NCBI RefSeq assembly: GCF_032854445.1
Contig: NC_088295.1
Span: forward strand, 76,724,028 to 76,788,027
Origin: Liolophura sinensis
Lineage: Eukaryota; Mollusca; Polyplacophora; Chitonida; Chitonidae
DNA length: 64,000 bases
Direction: 5' to 3'
The position numbers and the translations under genes are program-made. Numbering within the stretch: the stretch's first letter is position 1; the number at the start of each line of letters is the position of its first letter. Positions 38,101-49,800 of this stretch are shown one piece after another. The notes below the pieces were generated by a model. The model ran no database searches. It was given only the letters and a program-made list of their open reading frames with translations, and was not told the origin of the DNA.

Positions 38101-41100
38101 CGTCCGCCATACAACATCCCACACCTCACGTCCACCAACCACAACCCCATATCTCACGTCCGCCATACACTACCCAACATCTCATCTTCGCCATGAACCA
38201 CCCCACACCTCATGTCCGCCATACACCGCCCACATCTCATGTCCGCCATACACCCACATCTCACGTCCGCCATACACCATCGCACATCTCATCTCCGCCA
38301 TGAGCCACCCTACACCTCATGTCCGCCATACACCAAACACATCTCACGTCCGCCATACACCATCCCACATCTCATCTCCGCCATGCAACCACCCCATACC
38401 TCACGTCCACCATCCACCACCCTACATCTCACACCAAGTCCGAAATACACCACCTCACACATCTCATGTCCGCCATACCTCACGTCCGCCATACACCACC
38501 CCACATCTCATGTTGGCCATCCACCACCCATACCTCACGTCCGCCATACACCACCCCATATCTCACGTCCGGCATACAACACCCCATCACCTCACGTCCG
38601 CCATACACCACCTCACATCTCATGTCCGCCATACACCACCCCATACCTCACGTCCGCCATACACCACCCCACATCTCATGTCCGCCATCCACCACCCCAT
38701 ACTTCACGCCCACCACATCTCACGTCCGGCATACACCACCAAACACCTGATGTCCACCATACACCACCCCACACCTCACGTACGCTGTACACCAGCCTAC
38801 ACCTCACGTTCGCCATACACCACCCCACACCTCACGTCAGCTATAAGCTACCCCACACTTTACGTCCGCCATACAGCACCTCACATCTCATGTCCACCAT
38901 ACACCACCCTACACCTCAAGTCCGAAATAGATCACCCCATACCTCACGTCCGCCATACACCAACCCATACTTCACGTCCGCAACACACCCCACATATTAT
39001 GTGAGTGAGTGCTTGGGGTTTAACGTCGTTCTCAACAATTTTTCAGTCATATGACGACGAAGGAATCATTAGGGTGCATGCACGTGTAATGTGCCTCCTT
39101 GTTGCAGGACGGATTTCCACCGCTCTTTTATTTAGTGCTGCATCACTGAGACGACTTACCGAAGGCAAGTAAGCCGCCCCGCCCGAGCCATTATACTGAT
39201 ACGGGTCAACCAGTCGTTGCACTATCCCCTTCATGCTGAACGCCAAGCGAGGAAGTTACAACTTCCTCTTTTAAAGTCTTAGGTGTGACTCGACCAAGGA
39301 TTGATCCTGGATCTACCGGTCCCGAAGCGGACGCTCTACCAACTGTGCTATCCGGGCCGGTCACATATTATGTGCCATACCCAACCTCATACCTCACGTC
39401 CCATACGGCGTAATAAGTTGGATAACGATATTTCCGAAAAAAAAAGTGCCTGGAAATTTGCTTCTGTTTTTTTTTTTTTTAGATCAAAAAAGAGGTCGTG
39501 AGTATAGTTATAACCCTTGACATTGATTGTAGGTTAGTGGACTGAAGATTGTTATATATAATTAGAAATTTAAAATCGGGGATTTGCTATTCCATGTGTG
39601 TGAAGGACTATGTCAGTCGAGCGTGACGGTGGTAGATTATAAATATGTGTGTGTCAGCAAGTTCGTGTCGCCCGATTCTATGTTAAGACATCTGCTCATT
39701 TCAATATAGACATATTTACGCCGCCATGGACCTAGCTTGTTAGAAATGCTAGCCTAGTTTAGCTCCTTAAGGTGTGTCATATGTCGTTAACAATAAACCT
39801 TAGATATCTTGTTGCACCTGTATGATTTTTCGAAGGTTAAATGTAACACGCACGAAGGCAATAAACATCAACAATGCACGTACTGACCATTTATATTTAT
39901 GCCCATGTACTTTCAATTAGATACATGTAAACTACCTAATAGAGCCACTTTGATTTCTTTACCAGTATTTACCATGTAGACATCTTTCCGGGACGATAAA
40001 CTCTTAACACTTTCAACTTAAACACAGGCGCATTAAAATAATATTTCTGCGTAGTCTTATTTTAGCAAGTAACTTAATTTCTATTGTTTCATGAAAATGC
40101 TGTTGAAAGTTTATTACCAGAGTACGATGCTAGCAGTGGATGATCTTTTAACTACTAAGAAGGCCTTTACCCTATACAGGTGGTGTTCTTACGCCTAATT
40201 GGTCCTTCTTATGATTGCCCCGAATCGTCCGGTGCAATTACTCTTTATTACTCTTTATCATACTAAATTCTAAAAATGGGATGCAAAATTAGACACAGCT
40301 CTCCACGATGCGTGCCACAATAATTTTTTCCCTGAAGTGGCATCATTGGTGTGCAGAATTGCTATAGGATCGATGATTGGTCGATATTGATATACTTTAA
40401 TTATGAAATATGGGGGCCTCCGTGGCTCAGTCGCTGTGAGTTCAAGTCCAGCTCATGCTGGCTTCCTCTACGGCCGTAAGTGGGAAGGTTTGCCAGCAGC
40501 CTGCGGGTGTTCGTGGGCTTTCTCCGGGCCTTGCCCGGTTTCCTCTCACCATAATGCTGGCCGCCGTCGTATAAGTGAAATATTCTTGATTAAAACACCA
40601 ATCAAATAAATAAATAAAGAATTATGAAATAATCTGAAATCCTTTTAGTACAAAAAATGTTAGTAATGATTGAAGAGTTATGTAAGCCCTCATTATGTAT
40701 ATGAAAGTTAGATAACGGACACATGGAGCCCGAGTTCAGTTTGTGGGATGAAAGACAAGATACCTAATTGTAATAAAACAATTTACTGATAAAGACAGAA
40801 TATATATATTGCAGCGGAAGCAACTGAGGACCAGGGGTCGTTTGCACGAAGGGATCGTAAACCTAAATTGGTTGTAAATCACTAAGATCTAGATCGTAGC
40901 CTTATCTTACAATCGACACCCTCTTGCACCAAAGGATCGTCACCCATGGTAGTTGTAACTTACAATCAGAAATTTACAGTTGGGTCCATCCTGATTTAAA
41001 TATTTACATCGCCCCAAAATTAACGCACACATCCTTGCCTTTGGTAAACTGTTACAAGTAACAATATTACTTACAATCGCCTCACAGTTCTTTTGTGCAA

Positions 41101-44100
41101 GCGTATTTTTCCAATCAACTGTAAATTTAATAGTTAATGTCCACAATCGAATGTAGCTACGATCTCGTTGTGCAAGCTGGCCGTAATGTATATTGCGCTT
41201 GATGGGATACAGGACCGTTCCTAATTTCCTGTTGTGAGAGATGGACAAGTACATGTATATGCCCAGTCTACTACATATCTCTTACTTATCATTAACGACT
41301 ATATAATGTCCTACAAAACGGTATAAAATTTCAGCTCTTCCTTCAGTCCTTCAGATGGTCAACATATTTAACTAGCATCCTTTACTTTCCTGCCAGACCT
41401 TGACGAGTGTGAAACTAACTCTCACAACTGTGGGGAGGGGACCTGGTGTCAGAATCTCCCTGGGTCTTACCGGTGTAACTGTGCCACAGGTTACAGGCGG
41501 GTTGACCTTACCCTGGGACAAAACACCTGCATGGGTGAGTAACTCATATAAATCTATGAACAGTTCAAACTCGCTGGAGAGACTGGCACGGTTTACCTGC
41601 TTCCAGTAGGAGTTTGACGTTGACGATGACAAAGCTCGAATATGTATGTGGCGTGATTTGAACTGTTTGCTGACATCGATTTTTTTCGGCCGTTATAAAT
41701 TATCATCATAAACAAAGATAATCATTATGTTGACTTTACCACAATTTATGTGACATACTGGTAAGCTTTATTTCCCCAGAGTAAATTCAGGAATTCTTAA
41801 TCCATACTGTGTTCGTCATGATATTAAAATCAACATTCAACTTTTAAATGTCACTTGAGAAAATCACTCTCTTCAAAGTTTTACCAAATTTTCGAACTGA
41901 TCTTGGACAGATTGTAACATCTGCCAGGTCGTGAATATTGATGCATTATCGTGTTTACCGATAACGCTTACTTCAGAAAGCTTGAAAAGTTATTTGGTCA
42001 TTATGGTGCAGCTTAACAACAGAGCTTTCTAATTTTGTATTCAGATGTGGATGAGTGTGCCGTGAAACCGGGTGAGCGATGTGGTAACAATTCAAAGTGT
42101 ATCAATACGCCTGGCTCTTTCTCGTGTGTTTGCGAAGAGGGTTTCGTCAGCCAGCGGGGCGATGGCAAGAACTGTTCTGGTAAATATTGCTTTTTTAAAT
42201 AAACGATCAAATCCCGTTCCAGTATATCCTTATACAGCTCAGTAAATTCTTCGTGATTTGTTTGTCTTTCTCGTCTTAATTATTTGTTAAAATAAAATTT
42301 TTATTTGAACATTTCCCTTTACTCTTCTGTTTAAAACGAAAGGTGCTTCATATCAGTCTTTTCCCTCAAATATTACTTTCTTATCTTCAGCTGTCCTGGC
42401 CAGTGTTACATCGGCTGTCACAGAAGCCTTACCATCCGGGTTCACGGAACCTACAGCCTCCAGAGGTGAGCAAGTACGGTCACATGGCTACCCTCAGGTC
42501 ACTGTAGCTTGTCTTCATCACTCGAAAATGACAGACAGGTTCAAGTGATACAAACTTTGCATGCAGTAGCTAAAATGCATGTAACCACTAAGAGGTATAC
42601 AACATAGGTATCAACTCCAAACAGGAGACTGTACGCTGTATTCCACTGAATTGGATCGACACAACTACAATTTTCTTGAGCAAAAGGCCCACATTTAAAT
42701 GCAGTTTTTTGAAAACTATTGAAAAACATTGAAATGATACTGACTTGAATTCTTGATTGATATATCTGTATCTAACTGTAATAAACTAAACTGTAACTCT
42801 AATTGATAAATTAATTAATCTAATTGATTAAATGCAAAATATCTTGATAGACGATTCGATGAATGGATGAAATGCCTTGAGACTTATTTTTTCAATTTTC
42901 AATGTCAGGTGATCTTTATGTGGGTGTTGGGGTAGGCATTGGAGCCGCTTTCGTCGTCATTGCCATATTTTTTATGGTTGCTTATATCGCCGGATCGTAA
43001 GTAGATAGTTAGATTCAAGGGGACATAATTTACTTTTGATTGGTAACATATGTGTCCAGATTTATTTGTCTTTTCCTAAAGCATCTACATTAAATCGGCC
43101 ATGTTATTAATGGTAGCTATGACTCTTCTCCCCAGGTTTAAGTTTTACATATTGACATTAATGATTTGTTCTTAATTTAAACCACAATGGTATAAATTTT
43201 AATTTGTTGTTCGCTTACCGCCTAAAAACTAAGGTCTCTCAACAGAAACAGCATAGGTCAAATGAGTGATTCTTACAGCTTACATGCCATCATCTTCACA
43301 TAATATTGCCACGATTTTCTGGCATTTTTATTGCGTCGAGAGTAAAGAATAATAAAAAGACTGAAAGCATGGAAAGTAAAACCAGAGCCTCCACAACAGT
43401 GTGATACTTAACAAATGGTCACACGTATAACTGATGAAATACGGCCTCTTGTCAGTTTACCTCAATTAGGATTTTATTCCAATTGTTCATGTAAATGCTT
43501 AGGTAGTAGCAAATCCTCCCCACGCACATCCCCACCCCACACACATACACCCTCCTACCACCGTGACTTAAGCAGAATTAGCAGAATTCAACAGAATTGC
43601 GTTTGTCTTTTCAGAGAGAGAAAGAAAGGGAAGCAATCCATACAACACGATGTGAGGAGTTACCAGGTAGACCCCAAGAACCAGTTCCTTGACTGTGACG
43701 CACCTATATACGAGGACATCGGACCGCCCTTGACCTCAATTACTCCGGCTGTCGAACTACCCCCAGTGCATACCCTACCCTTCAAAAGTGCCACCATGGG
43801 CAGAAAACAGGGAATACGTACCTTAAGTGGTTCTGTGGACAACAAGTCTGTACAGAATTGGAGGCTTGTCCATAATGAAATCAATGAAGCTCTGTACGCT
43901 GCCGCCGACGTTGACAACGATCCTATTTATTGCAACACAATGGAACGGAAAAAACGCCAACGTCCAAAACTAGAACCAATGGCAGAGGAGCTGTACTACA
44001 GTCCAGTGTATCAGTCTTGTGGAGATCTTACCCGAGCAGGACAAAAGAAACCCAAACCCCCGATCGCTCCGAAAATGTCTCACCCAGACGATTTGGCAGC

Positions 44101-44425
44101 CACTCATACTCCAAAGAGGCACATCATTCGCCGGAATAGGCAAAGACTGTGGATCTCCAGGGTGTACTCTGATAGTGACGTCTCACAGGTGGGAAAAAGT
44201 CCTGCTCCCTCCGCCGCCCAAAACAACCACCCTGCCTTCAGAAGACTTGTTTCTGAAACAGATGTGGAAGCGGCCAAGAAACCGTCAAGTCACGACCTGA
44301 TGGAAGGCACCATTTTGCGATGTGGTGACAAATATTACATTCTGGAGCCCCAGGAGACAGACGAACAGACGGGAAAACCAACCCGCTTTGCTATGTCTAA
44401 GCAGCATGCGGACGAAGCGTTGTGA
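32041..44425 (+). CDS. Gene 3: EGF receptor-like protein with long tyrosine-rich tail (9 exons)
   Basis: I do not recognise a named orthologue. Exons: 32041-32113, 32595-32717, 37010-37147, 37861-38001, 41397-41534, 42045-42179, 42391-42465, 42909-42996, 43615-44425 (tga stop); joined length 573 residues. Signal peptide about 1-23 (cleavage near VAS|Q); head module; four six-Cys calcium-binding EGFs (DFDEC, DFNEC, DLDEC, DVDEC); a Ser/Thr/Ala-rich stalk of 25 residues; transmembrane helix about 278-302; cytoplasmic tail 304-573 with no recognised globular domain. Tail motifs include [25 protein letters not shown], a proline-rich [10 protein letters not shown] and KYYILEP. Membrane receptor signalling through SH2 and SH3 proteins is inferred. 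An alternative start at M7 (32059) would also leave a leader. Confidence 0.87.
33527..34131 (+). repeat. 38-bp minisatellite, about 16 copies
   Basis: The unit is 'catcatcaactgcgtgcgtt' followed by 'acatctgaatacatgtac'. Copies alternate between 'gcgtgcg' and 'gcatgcg' and between 'acaactac' and 'acatgtac', which suggests higher-order variants. Confidence 0.93.
36250..36400 (-). repeat. SINE copy in gene 3 intron
   Basis: tttattta tail, 'agtgttttacgccgtactga', 'ggcggcggtcagcattattg', 'ggcagagcccgg' and 'aacccatgaccaccagcagg', reverse-oriented. Confidence 0.88.
38008..39410 (+). repeat. Large intronic minisatellite, unit about 27-31 bp, interrupted by a SINE
   Basis: About 35 copies of 'cacctcacgtccgccataca' followed by 'ccacccca' start directly after the donor of the 37861-38001 exon, run to about 38990, and resume for a few units after 39374. 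Because the unit lacks stops, long open frames appear in all three forward frames (up to 336 codons). These are artefacts, not exons. Confidence 0.93.
38991..39374 (-). mobile_element. Second SINE family, full-length, with 13-bp target duplication
   Basis: On the minus strand the element begins with a tRNA-like head containing an A-box-like 'tagcacagttggtagagcg' and a B-box-like 'ggtcgagtc'. It ends with 'gttaaaccccaagcactcac'. The flanks 'cacatattatgtg' at 38991-39003 and 39362-39374 are identical, as expected of a retroposed insertion into the minisatellite. Confidence 0.9.
40410..40619 (+). repeat. SINE copy with internally deleted head
   Basis: Starts 'gggggcctccgtggctcag', then jumps directly to 'tcgctgtgagttcaagtcca' (B-box region), so about 50 bp of the tRNA-like head is missing. 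The remaining body runs to the 'caatcaaataaataaataaa' end. Confidence 0.92.
40832..41185. mobile_element. Possible decayed MITE in gene 3 intron
   Basis: The ends 'tcgtttgcacgaagggatcg' and the complement of 'cgatctcgttgtgcaagc' are similar inverted sequences. Related 'ttgcaccaaaggatcgt' blocks recur inside. It is too decayed to fix its borders. Confidence 0.35.
42909..42996 (+). CDS. Gene 3 transmembrane exon
   Basis: Phase 1 in, phase 2 out: GDLY, then G-V-G-I-G in the helix [10 protein letters not shown] followed by Phe/Val/Ile/Ala residues to YIAG. The basic stop-transfer residues (ERKKGK) come from the next exon. Confidence 0.87.
43615..44425 (+). CDS. Gene 3 cytoplasmic-tail exon
   Basis: The acceptor 'tttgtcttttcag' at 43613-43614 joins in phase as S-E-R-K-K-G-K. 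The single exon encodes 269 residues rich in basic and polar residues, with about ten tyrosines. Notable motifs: YEDI, Y-C-N-T (Y-x-N, 43928-43936), L-Y-Y-S-P-V and a proline-rich [10 protein letters not shown]. The open frame extends upstream of 43615 to an ATG at 43415, but that part is intronic. Confidence 0.87.
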
Positions 44426-44931
44426 TATTTGGGGCAACTGGAAAGGTGTATGCCGCTAGACAGGCAGAGATTCTGGACAGAGTACCCATGTCCGTGCGTC
44501 AATCACCCGAAGCGAAGTTTTAATTACATCTTGTGGAACAGAATCCTTTGTGACTGGAATATTCGAGTTGATTGGCACGCTCCTGTCAGATGTCCAGTTT
44601 CTAAAAGACGGTTATAGTACACACCTAATTATCGGTGAAAGGGGGTGAATGTTTTGAAACCAGTATGTAACAATTTGTCAAAGTTGCCATTAGCATCCTG
44701 TCTCCACAATACCTGAACATTTCAGAGACTACCAAACAAAGTGCTAATTAACACAGACGTATTTTTAAAAACACAGAGTGAATTTTGTTTATTAAGTTAT
44801 TAAGCAATATATGTTTATATATGGAGTGCACTACTTGAAATGTTATATTCTATAACGTAGCTATTACTGACTTTGCACTACATTAAGCAAAGACGCTTTA
44901 CACCACATTAAGCAGAGATGCTTTGAATGAG

Positions 44932-45105
44932 ATTTATTTATCTATTTAGTTCATTGATGTTTTACGCCGTACTCAAGAATATTTCACTTATAGAACAGCA
45001 GCCAGCATTATGGTGGGAGCAAACTGGGCAAAGCCCGGAGGAAAGCCACGACAATCCGAAGGTTAGTGACAGACCCGCATGTACGGCCAGAGACTTTGAA
45101 TTAGA
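44932..45105 (-). repeat. SINE copy
   Basis: Reverse-oriented: 'gatgttttacgccgtactca', 'agcagccagcattatggtgg', 'gcaaagcccggaggaaagcc' and 'atgtacggccagaga'. Confidence 0.88.
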
Positions 45106-45604
45106 GCCCAGTCTGTCGGATGAACGAGTACGTATTGTCGTACCTTTGATTGCAGAATTTAATTCACTTAAATGGTGAAGATAAGACTTTATCTAGAGTG
45201 AGCACTGGTGTAATGTTATCTATCTACATAAGTTGTTTTCAACACTTTACTGTACTTGACATAAATGTTTTATGTTTAAGGTTTTATGGTACTGTCCTGT
45301 TACAAAGTTCCTACGGAGTAAAATTTTACGTTTTATATATCGTTTTCCATTAAATTTATCCCTAGGACGATGTACATATATATTATGCTTATAAATTCAA
45401 CTTCCAAGTTACGGGAAAGGTTTGTGATATTTGTTTTCGAATTGCCCTGTTGAATTATAACCACGATTACGATTTGGCGACTGCACTACGAACTGATCTC
45501 TGGAATAATAGTGTACATGTAAGCTATTCATATCTAACTGTATGTCTAAATATACACGTTTAATATGCATGGTTAAAGAACCTTGTTATCTTTATACAAC
45601 TTTA

Positions 45605-46034
45605 GGGGGCCTCCGTGGCTCAGTTGGTTAGCGTGCTAGCGCAGCGCAATGACCCACGAGCCTCTCACCAATCCGGTCGCTGTCACAAGTTCAGCTCATG
45701 CTGGCTTTCTCTCCGGCCGTAAGTGGAAAGGTTTTTCAGCAACCTGGGCTTTCTCTGGGCTCTGCCCGGTTTCCTCCCACCATAGCGCTGGCCGCCGTCG
45801 TATAAGTGAAATATTGTTGGGTACGGCGTAAAACACCAATCGTGAGTTCAAGTCCAGCTCATGCTAGCTTCCTCTCCAGTCGTAAGTGGGAAGGTCTACC
45901 AGCAACCTTCGGATGGTCGTGGGTTTTCCCAGGGCTCTGTCCGGTTTCCTCCTACCATAATGTTGGCCGCCGTTGTACCAGTCAAATATTCTTGAGTACG
46001 GCGTAAAACACCAAATAAATAAATAAATAAATAT
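45605..46034 (+). repeat. SINE head-to-tail dimer
   Basis: The first unit (45605-45840) is near full-length: 'gggggcctccgtggctcagt' with an A-box-like 'tggctcagttggttagcg', then the body to 'tacggcgtaaaacaccaat'. The second unit (45841-46034) begins abruptly at 'cgtgagttcaagtccagctc' and continues through its own 'tacggcgtaaaacaccaaat' and an aata-repeat end. The head of unit two is missing. Confidence 0.92.
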
Positions 46035-48005
46035 CAGCAAAGAACACACTGTCACAGTGATAACAGTGAAGTTACCATTTGGGCCATTAGGTGAATTGTT
46101 GTCGTTCAGCAGGTACTCTTCTACATTTTCTTCGAAATGAATAACCGTCTACTTGAATCTTTCGATAGACATGTTTTCACAAGTGAACTGGGCTGTGACC
46201 TTATATCTGGAAATTTTTCAGGCACTGGTGAGGTTCGATGGCTTCCTCCGGGTCAGTCCATAATTCCACACTTTTATAGTGCTGCTTCTCATAAATGACA
46301 AAGATGCCATAACGCCATGCACACTCAATAACAACTCTGGAAGACCTGTATTTCTCAGTAATGATATTTGTCATAATATAATAAGAAAGTTTCATACATT
46401 CCACTTAAAGCCATCCATTTAACCCTGACAGAGCTTAAACCCACGATTTCATGAAAGGTGGGATTCCCATCGTTTTTCTAGCTGAATATAGGGCATACAT
46501 TGCGGCAAATATCTTCTTATATGCATTCCAACGAAAAATGCTTGATGATGCCGCCAAATTCAGACATAAACTTCCAAGACAGCGGAATGTCCAGTAACAT
46601 AAATGATTCCCCTTTTGATACAGGTATTCGTTTAGTGCAGCCTCCTTGCTGACGGCAGGATCTGATAATTCCTTAGTCCTGTTGTCGGGCCATTATTTCG
46701 GCACCAGATTAACTCTATTAATTTAAAGGAGAAGAAAATTCAAACATCACACAAATACCGTTGAAAAGAGTATGCATTTCCTCGCATGTGCATGTCATAA
46801 AAAATTCTAATATGTACCTCAAGTTGATAAATTATAAATAAATTCAGCACCAAACTCCGCTGTGGGAGTCTCCATTTTGCCTTAGAACTAGTCCTGAAGT
46901 CTTCTGTGTTAGGAGGAAAATTTCTGTCGGAAACCGCCGAAGTGCAGTTCGTACATTTTCGGTAGAAAATGTACGTGACCGGCCAACCGCGGGTACTTCG
47001 CGTTGTTTCGGTGATTTCCGCTTGACGATCGGGACACCGGAATCTTGGACGTAGGTTCCGAATTTACACGAACAAGCTGGCTGTTTTAACGAGTCCAATT
47101 GGGTGAGAGGCAACACACCCACAGCATAAATTACAGGGTGTTAAAGATGAGGACGCCATTGACTCAGCGATTCATGCCAGCTTTGTCATTTTCAGGCATT
47201 GCGTACATGGCGAGGAAAGATCGCAAACTTATGCAGCAGGCACCACCACATGGAAAAAATGTGCTCTTTGCAGCCTACAGTGCCATTTTTAAAAGTTTCT
47301 TCTCCTTTAATCCACACTTATAGACGCGTATGTATATGGATATTCTCAACGCTTTCACGATGTTGATGCTGAGGTGGTGTAAGAGACTCTGTTCCAGTCA
47401 TATTTACTTTGTGTAATTGTCCACAGACCTGCTGAATACTTCGGAATGGAACAAACAATACCCATTCGGCTTGCCCAAGTCATCGGCTTTAACCGGCTTC
47501 GAAGCAGCAAAGTTTCACCGTGGCTGGACGGGAGCTTGCAACTGGCCGCTGTATGCGACAAAATGGTCTACCTGGATCAGCCTGCATACCGCGCTTCCTG
47601 AGAGAGTAAAGATCATTTCGACGTGACCGTCAATGGGGTAGCTTTGCTTAAAATCAAGTGAAATAAATAAATTCTCATAAGATATATTGTTTATGACACA
47701 CAATCAGTACCTATTCATATGGGCTTTAACTTTTAACTTTGGGTTTCAACTGAAGAGTAACTGTCCAACTGAAGACATTCGTTCTCAACCAAAAAGACCC
47801 ACGGACGGCTATTGGAGTATATATGCATGTATGCCATGCGTCCTCGCCATCCACCAAATAACAATGCCCCGTCAGATGTACTGGCTTCTTTCCAGAACAC
47901 TTAAGGTAAACTCAGTGAATTAGTAACTTTTAATGTACTGAAGAATAGATCTAAACACTCCGGTCCAGATGTCTGTTAGTTGCATGTCAGTGCGCGATCC
48001 TTCAT

Positions 48006-48154
48006 ACACTCAAAAATTAATCAGTTAATTAGATTAAATTAGACTAACAGAATATTATGTTGAATATCACACAATTGCAATAATACAATATATCCTAGCA
48101 TCACTCAGACAATAGATTTTTTTTTTAAATTAACAGATTAATGTTCTTAGTGTA
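48006..48154. mobile_element. Short MITE-like element
   Basis: Starts 'acactcaaaaattaatcagt' and ends with the near-complement 'attaatgttcttagtgta'. The interior contains 'aacagaatattatgttgaat' and 'agcatcactcagacaatag', which are also in the elements at 10207 and 56288. Confidence 0.7.
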
Positions 48155-48817
48155 CCCATTCAGGCCGATGACATCATGGAAGTCTCAAGAACTATACTTA
48201 CTTAACACTATTGCTCTGACAAAAATGTTCATTTTGACTCAAATCTCATTTTCAATAAATACAATATCATAGATATAGAAGGCATCTCCAGGAGAAATTT
48301 CTTCAGCTTAATTCTGTTTTATTACCCACCTGTTTCTATCAATATTGTTTTACAATGAAGATCTTTTCGGTAAGAAGGTTGTACCCATCCCTTTTCAAAT
48401 CAAAAACGTAATTCATAAATCACTGGGTAGGGAACCATATAACACAGATTCAGTGTGTTATTAATTCTTTGAGAGAGAATGAAACAGCCAGCGATTATAA
48501 GGCAAGCTAATGATAATTCCAATGAAAAGGGAGTAAGTCAGACAATTCTAGGTAAGAGAATTCCCGAAATGGGAAACGAAGTTAACTGTGTTTTAGCTTA
48601 TCGGTCACACAGTTAACTTCAAAATTCAGAAATTATTTCTTGATATATCTGTATGAAGCTCCAGCTAAGAAAATAGTGGTTGTCCGAAACTAAAAATGCG
48701 CAGAATGCTAACAGTTCTTAACGCTAAACGACTATACATATAAATGTACCACAGTGCACATGTAATGCATGCAACAGTTATCTCCCCTTGTTATTTAATC
48801 GCTCTGAATGTAACTAT

Positions 48818-48885
48818 TTGATTGTTGGTGAACGTCATTCTGAAGAGTTTATTTTACTTATACGACGTAGGAAGCACGGCGTAAA
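48818..48885 (-). repeat. Weak SINE remnant
   Basis: 'tttgattgttggtg' and 'ttattttacttatacgacg' resemble the reverse-oriented SINE 3' end. Strongly diverged. Confidence 0.4.
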
Positions 48886-49800
48886 CCACCGACCATTGGC
48901 AAGTCACTGACGAGCTTGTCTGCTTATTTACACCCATGCTCACCAATCAGTGAGAACGAGTAAATCTGCAAATCCCTTGCAGATTGGGGTTTGAACCCAC
49001 GCTTTGTGTGTTTTAGCGACTTAAAGACATGATAGATCTGGAAGCAGCACAGGTCAATACGTCTTCAAAATATGAGGGTAAATGCTCAATGGAGTCACTT
49101 CCGTACAGCCATACGGATTATAAGTAAGCAGAATTTGTAATAAAGGGTAATACAAATCCATACATGACAGGACATAACAGTCACGTACAACGCCTTGATG
49201 ATAATGTCAAGGGGAATCCAAACAAACGTTTCACTGTTTACCTGACTAATTACAGATCCCAATGGCCAAGAGTTAGTTATGTCAAATGAAAACACTTTAG
49301 ACATTCAATAGTATATAAAATTGTATTCATATCACAATAGATGAAAATTAAAATCGCTAAATTCGACTCCGATTATATGATCGTCGTTGGGCTTATTCAG
49401 TCTGTCGGTGATCTGGTTTACTTGTTTCCATCACTGACCAATGAACATGGTGTTTCTTTTTATGTGTAAGATGTTTTTGACAAAAATCAACATAAACAAG
49501 TATCTTTCTACATCCATATTGACTTTTCAGATATAATCTAAATCCGTGTCGAAATTCAGAATCATCACAGATTGTAGGAAACGACAGCATCCATTGTACG
49601 TATGTTACCTTACATTACAAAAGGCTGGAAATGGTTTCAACTTCTGCCAGGCAAAACATAATTCCATTGTCGCGGTGTTCATAATGTACATGAATGTACA
49701 TTGGGGTGAACACTTATCAAGAATCAGTCCACAAGAGTGCAAGAAATGGATAACGGTGATGACAAGCTGGGCTATGTATGGGGAAATGAAATCTTATGTG

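Larger units (their letters stand above)
44426..49800. other. Convergent intergenic region between genes 3 and 4
   Basis: Holds the 3' untranslated regions of both genes (ends not determined), SINEs at 44.9 and 45.6-46.0 kb, a short MITE at 48.0 kb and a weak SINE remnant at 48.8 kb. Around 46.85-47.6 kb the sequence is more GC-rich with open frames on both strands and may be an old transposon remnant; I could not assign a family. Confidence 0.55.

Noticed and set aside
37994-39054. Long open frames of 336, 280 and 143 codons
   Set aside because: They overlap in different frames across one minisatellite whose unit lacks stops, directly after a good splice donor. Low-complexity His/Pro/Thr/Ser translation with no domain; not coding.
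43415-43614. Upstream part of the gene 3 tail open frame, beginning at an ATG
   Set aside because: The transmembrane exon ends in phase 2 and joins exactly at 43615 after a strong acceptor, so the upstream part is intron.
45605-45680. tRNA-like sequence with A- and B-box
   Set aside because: It is the head of a SINE copy; no cloverleaf of a functional tRNA can be drawn, so no tRNA gene is called.
46844-47626. Open frames on both strands in a more GC-rich block
   Set aside because: Looks like the remnant of a transposon, but no catalytic motif or terminal repeat could be identified; no gene or family claimed.
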